This document shows, piece by piece, positions 60,533 to 64,000 of a DNA stretch of 64,000 bases. Position 1 is the first letter of the stretch. Each line of letters starts with the position of its first letter. The translations under genes and the position numbers were made by a program. The stretch spans positions 310,001 through 374,000 of the forward strand of contig NADL03000550.1 of assembly GCA_002205965.3 (NCBI GenBank). Direction: 5' to 3'. The notes beneath the pieces were generated by a model. It was not told the DNA's origin and ran no database searches. It saw nothing but the letters and a program-made list of their open reading frames with translations. The stretch is from Kappaphycus alvarezii (Eukaryota; Rhodophyta; Florideophyceae; Gigartinales; Solieriaceae).

Positions 60533-60628
60533 TGGACCAGGTGCGCGATCTTCTGCAGGATGAATGCGACTGGCGCATCCGTATCGTTTGTGGCAGGTTG
60601 TGGATCACAGTAAAAGGAACCTGAACGC

Positions 60629-61819
60629 ATGTTTAGACAGCAGGTCGTTGTTGGGTCGTTGCTCCGCCTTCGCGCTGGCGGCACCGATCTCAGCCGATGC
60701 GATGGAGCCGCTCATCCCGAAGGGTGAGCCGGTCGGTTTGATTGTGGAGGGCGATAGCTTTCGCCTCTATTATCCGGTGCCTAACGAAGGCCGTTGGAAT
60801 TCGAAGCCAAGGGCCCCGGTATTGTGTTGCTGTATGCAGTCAACCATCGCCGTGGCAAACGCCGAGCGTCCAGCGTCATCGAAGTTAAAAGAAACGGGAA
60901 GCTTTGGAAGAAGGTTCGGTTGGGTTGTGCCCCCTTCGTCAACGACCTTTGCCGACACGAAAGGTCGCGACCGACCCTGTGCCCGCACCAGCCATGAGCT
61001 CAAGATCGGCCCGGGAAGGCTAAGATTTCCTTGCGTTTAGTCCGATCGCGCTACGGCGCATCGGTCGCGCCCCACTTTGTCAGTGAACGAGAACTCGGTC
61101 TTGAGCCCGCGCTCGTCGGTTTGGAGAGTGCGGATGCAGAACCAGCTCTTCCTCCCCCCCTCCTCCTCCGGAACCAACTGGAGAGTTGGCGGAAACCGCC
61201 GCGGCGGACCCCAAGTCTACGGCGGACCCCAAGTCTGCCGTAGACCCTAAGCCCACGGTTGACTCGCCGCTCGAACCTGATCCCAAGAATTCTGCACCCG
61301 CAACGGACCCGAGTGTTGTGCTTGATGCCGAACCCACGCCTGAGCCGAGCTTGGCACCGGATCCGAAGCTTGAGCCCAGTCCCAAAGCCGAGCCCGACCC
61401 TCAACCGCAAGTCGAGGAAGTCTCGCCTCGATTGACGGAAAAAATCACGGTCTCGGCCGACGACGATGATGGGGGTGTGGCGTGGATGGCACCGACATTC
61501 TCTACTTGGGTTCGGTGGCTGCGCTGGGCACAGGGCTCTACTTCGCTACCCGGTACGACAGTCGCATCAAGTCTGCTGAGATGGCATCGGTGCAGCTGGA
61601 GCGCCAGGCGTTCTTAGACGAAGCGGATAACCACGCATTGGCCGCAATATCTCCTACGGAATCGCCGGGGCAACAGCGCTTCTCGGAACGTATTTTTTAC
61701 TTGATATGTATTGGCTGAGCTCGGATGAGGAATCTCCGGGGGTCTCGACAAAAAGTTCTGGCGTCGGAGCGGGATGCGGCGTCGGAGGATGTGAAGCACG
61801 GTTGTGGTTCGATTTCTGA
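60629..61819 (+). CDS. Exported Pro/Asp-rich protein with C-terminal membrane segments, several frameshifts
   Basis: Reconstructed from several frames, ~395 residues, family not recognised. A leader (QQVVVGSLLR...ALAAPISADA) precedes a ~120-residue beta-rich domain (EGDSFRLYYPVPNEGRW, VIEVKRNGKLWKKV). Next is a Pro/Asp/Glu-rich stretch with tandem DPK motifs, an acidic SADDDDG segment, and two hydrophobic helices (DILYLGSVAALGTGLYFA; SYGIAGATALLGTYFLLDMY) with a short Cys-containing tail. The layout resembles proteins spanning the periplasm. The stop overlaps the ATG of the next gene (TGATG), implying coupled expression. Confidence 0.55.
61204..61239 (+). repeat. Tandem 18-bp repeat encoding Ala-Asp-Pro-Lys-Ser
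   Basis: Two adjacent 18-base units (GCGGACCCCAAGTCTACG and GCGGACCCCAAGTCTGCC), followed by a more diverged third copy (GTAGACCCTAAG). They code for DPKSTADPKSAVDPK in the Pro/Asp-rich spacer and could vary in number between strains. Confidence 0.65.
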
Positions 61820-63421
61820 TGAGTAAATTTTATCGCTATCGTTTTCATCGGGCGGTGTTGCCTTGGGTTGGCACTGTCTGCGTCTCTCTGGTCGCGTGCT
61901 CGGCGCCGGATCTCTCTGTCGAGGGCCTTGCCTGCGACGAGCGAGGTGAATGCTCCGAAGGCTTTGAATGCCAGCAAACACATTTATCTGCGTCACGGCT
62001 GGCCAGGCCGCGGGTGACCCTGAGCCTCCGCTGAACATGCCTGATCCACCTCCTGGAGTCCCTCCGGGCGAAGTTCCAGTGGCTGACTGTGACACCGATC
62101 TCGATGGTGACAATACGATGGATTGCATGGATGACTGCGTCGACCTCGATCGTGATGGGTTGGGGCGTATCGAGGGCGTCCTTTCCACCGCCGCTGTGCG
62201 GTGCCGGATTTATCAGACCTCGACGATCAGCGCATAGACATCTGCGCCGACACCGACGGAGATAGCTGCGATGATTGCTCGCGCCGGGCGGTGTAAACAA
62301 TTCCCGTTTCGATCCGACTAACGATGGTCAAGACTCTGACCAAGATGGTCTCTGTAATGCTGGTGATCCATGCGTAGATACCGATGGCGATGGTGTGGGA
62401 ACTGGAGAGAACGGAAATCGGGTTGTGTCACGCCTGATATAGATACGCATCCGGGAAACCCGGCTCTTTGCGCCGATACCGACCTCGATGCTTGCGACGA
62501 TTGTTCGGGTCAGGGTGTACCACGCTTCAACCCAGATATGGATGGTCTTGATCGTGATGGTGATGGGATCTGTCGCTCGCGACTGTAACGATGCGATTGG
62601 ATCCTGCCGCGAGCTAGCGAGTTCAGGGTGCGCCAACTCAACATGCACGCCTGAGAAAATCACACTGAAAGTCGAAGAGCAGAGAGTTTGCTCTGCCGAC
62701 GATCCGACCGCGGCCCGTCTTAGAATTCTGGGGTTGGTCTACTCAACGCGTCTGAGCGGATCAGCTGTCAGGTTGACGAAACCGATATTTTGGAGTTTGT
62801 CGACTCGAAGACCAAGACACCGCTCCATGGCAATTGGGTTCCACGAGCAGGAGTCGTATCTCGAATTGGCCCGATAATTTTCTTAGCCCGTGTGGCACAG
62901 GACGGAGCGGTGCCAACACGCGTTTCGTGAAATTTGACGCCGGCGATGGTGAGCGCAGTATTTTCTCCACGACCACTCGATGTACGCGGTTTGAGTTCAC
63001 TACGTGTTGGCCTATCTCTTGCGGCGAGTGCGGCGGATTATGGGTCAATGTTGTGGGTGCTGCGGGCACTAGCTGCTCGGTGAAGAGCTTAAACGTCGCC
63101 GCCAGGAGTTGCATCGACATTAACGCGCAAAACAATGCATTCTTGTTCGACCAAAACGAACTTCGCGACTGCCAAGACTTTACGGTCTATATCGAGAAAG
63201 CGTGGGTACACCGAACAGCACGGAGCTTGCTGTCGACAACATTACGTTGCGCGGGCTGCGACCACAACCTCACCGATGAATGCTTCTGGCGAGAGTCGTA
63301 GACAATACGATTTGACGCTGGAGGCGTGTGTTGATGCACAGTTCCCGGTGACGTGTAGCTACACCGATGCGGCTTCAAACTCTATTTCGGTTCGGTCACC
63401 GTGGACACGATGGCGCCTTGA
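61819..63421 (+). CDS. Lipoprotein with thrombospondin-type-3-like Asp/Cys repeats, several frameshifts
   Basis: Reconstructed ~530 residues. Lipobox leader: GTVCVSLVACS. A small Cys module (ACDERGECSEGFECQ) and a Pro-rich linker (NMPDPPPGVPPGEVP) are followed by calcium-binding repeats of the DTDxDxxxDCxDxC type (DCDTDLDGDNTMDCMDDC, ADTDGDSCDDC, DTDGDGVGTGENG, ADTDLDACDDC, DMDGLDRDGDGIC), common in myxobacterial surface proteins. The C-terminal ~250 residues form a Cys-containing domain I do not recognise (CGECGGLWVNVVGAAGTSC, NNAFLFDQNELRDC). The end is uncertain; I take the TGA after GSVTVDTMAP. Breaks are frequent throughout. Confidence 0.6.
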
Positions 63422-63485
63422 GAGCATCCGGCCGAATCGCGGCTTCGGTGAAAAAAAACGGCGGAGTCGCTCTGGGTATCGGCTC

Positions 63486-63962
63486 ATGAAAGCGCGATGC
63501 ACGACACGCCTCGAGTGCCTCACCCTGGTTCTCTCCAGTGGATTTGGGCTCGGCTTCATGCCCTGGGCTCCGGGAACCTGGGAACGCTCGCAGCGCTACC
63601 GATTGGTGGTGCTTGAGCGGCGCGTCATTAACGGCCTGGCTGGTTGTCGTGGTGGCGGTTAGCGGGCTATCGATCGTTGTTGCCTCTCGCGCCGAGCGTC
63701 TCTACGATGTTCATGACGTCTCGGAGATCGTGATCGACGAAGTTGCCGGCATGTTGTGTGCGTGGTTGGGATCCCTTTTGAGGTCAACACTGTATTGGTT
63801 GCTTTTATCGTATTCGTTTTTGGATGGCGTGAAGCCCCTCCGATACGCTGGTGTGATCAGACGATCTCAGGAGGGCTCGGCGTGGTTCTTGATGACATCG
63901 TTGCCGGACTCCTCGGTCTGGCGATCATGCACGGCTTGGGCCCACTTGTCGGCTGGACCTGA
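63486..63962 (+). CDS. pgpA: Phosphatidylglycerophosphatase A, at least two frameshifts
   Basis: Membrane enzyme removing phosphate from phosphatidylglycerol phosphate in phospholipid synthesis. About 158 residues, normal. Family blocks are spread over frames: SSGFGLGFMPWAPGTWGTLAA, EIVIDEVAGMLC, a Lys-Pro block just before IRWCDQTISGGLGVVLDDIVAG. The last contains the conserved Gly-Gly and Asp-Asp. Breaks lie near 63580, 63625 and 63750-63840. In many Proteobacteria pgpA is followed by cinA; only 38 bases remain, with an ATG at 63979 whose product cannot be judged. Confidence 0.82.
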
Positions 63963-64000
63963 CGCCTTTCGGCCCGTCATGGACGAGAGTTTCGCTGCGA

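Noticed and set aside
18728..63962. Programmed frameshifting or recoding as cause of the broken genes
   Set aside because: Breaks occur in unrelated housekeeping genes, at varying homopolymers, without slippery-site plus structure pattern.
63979..64000. ATG near the right edge, possibly the next gene (cinA would be usual after pgpA)
   Set aside because: Only seven codons are visible, so no product can be supported.

Overview
This window looks like a chromosomal stretch of a high-GC Gram-negative bacterium, most likely a member of the Myxococcota or a neighbouring former deltaproteobacterial lineage. The pointers are a CarD/CdnL regulator, a lysine/alanine-rich histone H1-like protein, a fused isobutyryl-CoA mutase (IcmF), several lipoproteins including one with thrombospondin-type-3-like Asp repeats, a Kps/Wzm-Wzt exporter and a minor-pilin/PilY1 cluster. 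This assignment is inferred from gene content only. No rRNA, tRNA, CRISPR array, phage or complete insertion sequence was seen, and no stretch longer than 300 bases lacks a gene; the largest gaps are about 230-260 bases.

An important property of the sequence is that many genes (about half of those long enough to judge) are split into two or more frames. Most breaks I could resolve sit in a short homopolymer and are repaired by one base. One FAD-oxidase gene has two such shifts that cancel each other. I read most breaks as uncorrected sequencing indels in a draft or long-read assembly, not as pseudogenes, and I annotate the whole reconstructed spans.

Layout. 1-11.7 kb: IcmF (running off the left edge), a BtuF-like protein, a J-domain protein, a cyclic-nucleotide-binding protein, a histone-like protein, a FAD-linked oxidase facing SerA, a class II DAHP synthase, NUDIX, a peroxiredoxin and a polysaccharide-type ABC exporter. 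11.7-24.4 kb: a DHH-like protein, TrpB, an RDD protein running into RmuC, CarD, DUF493, ornithine aminotransferase, RarD, a divergent AhpC/OxyR peroxide-defence pair, a Tudor-like lipoprotein and a GAF-GGDEF diguanylate cyclase. 24.4-33.3 kb: RNase HI and a compact recC-recB-recD operon. 33.2-36 kb: an aspartoacylase-family hydrolase and a large membrane protein.

36-47.3 kb is the most distinctive region: PilV-, PilX- and FimT-like minor pilins and two tandem, very large PilY1 paralogues. Both PilY1s begin with six FG-GAP-like calcium repeats where a VWA domain is usual, and both carry a Cys-rich-flanked, CBM6/35-like jelly-roll inserted in the C-terminal PilY1 propeller. A sigma-54-like promoter precedes the cluster. 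I infer a type IVa pilus tip/priming complex with an added sugar-binding and adhesive function.

47.3-52 kb: an ABC-2 exporter, then a small compositionally different islet with an IS3-like transposase remnant and a collagen-repeat, phytase-like lipoprotein. 52-64 kb: DUF429, a SWIM-SNF2 helicase, a lipoprotein alpha/beta hydrolase whose nucleophile serine appears to be missing, a parvulin-type lipoprotein, a REC-GAF-HD-GYP protein, a proline-rich exported protein, the Asp-repeat lipoprotein and PgpA.
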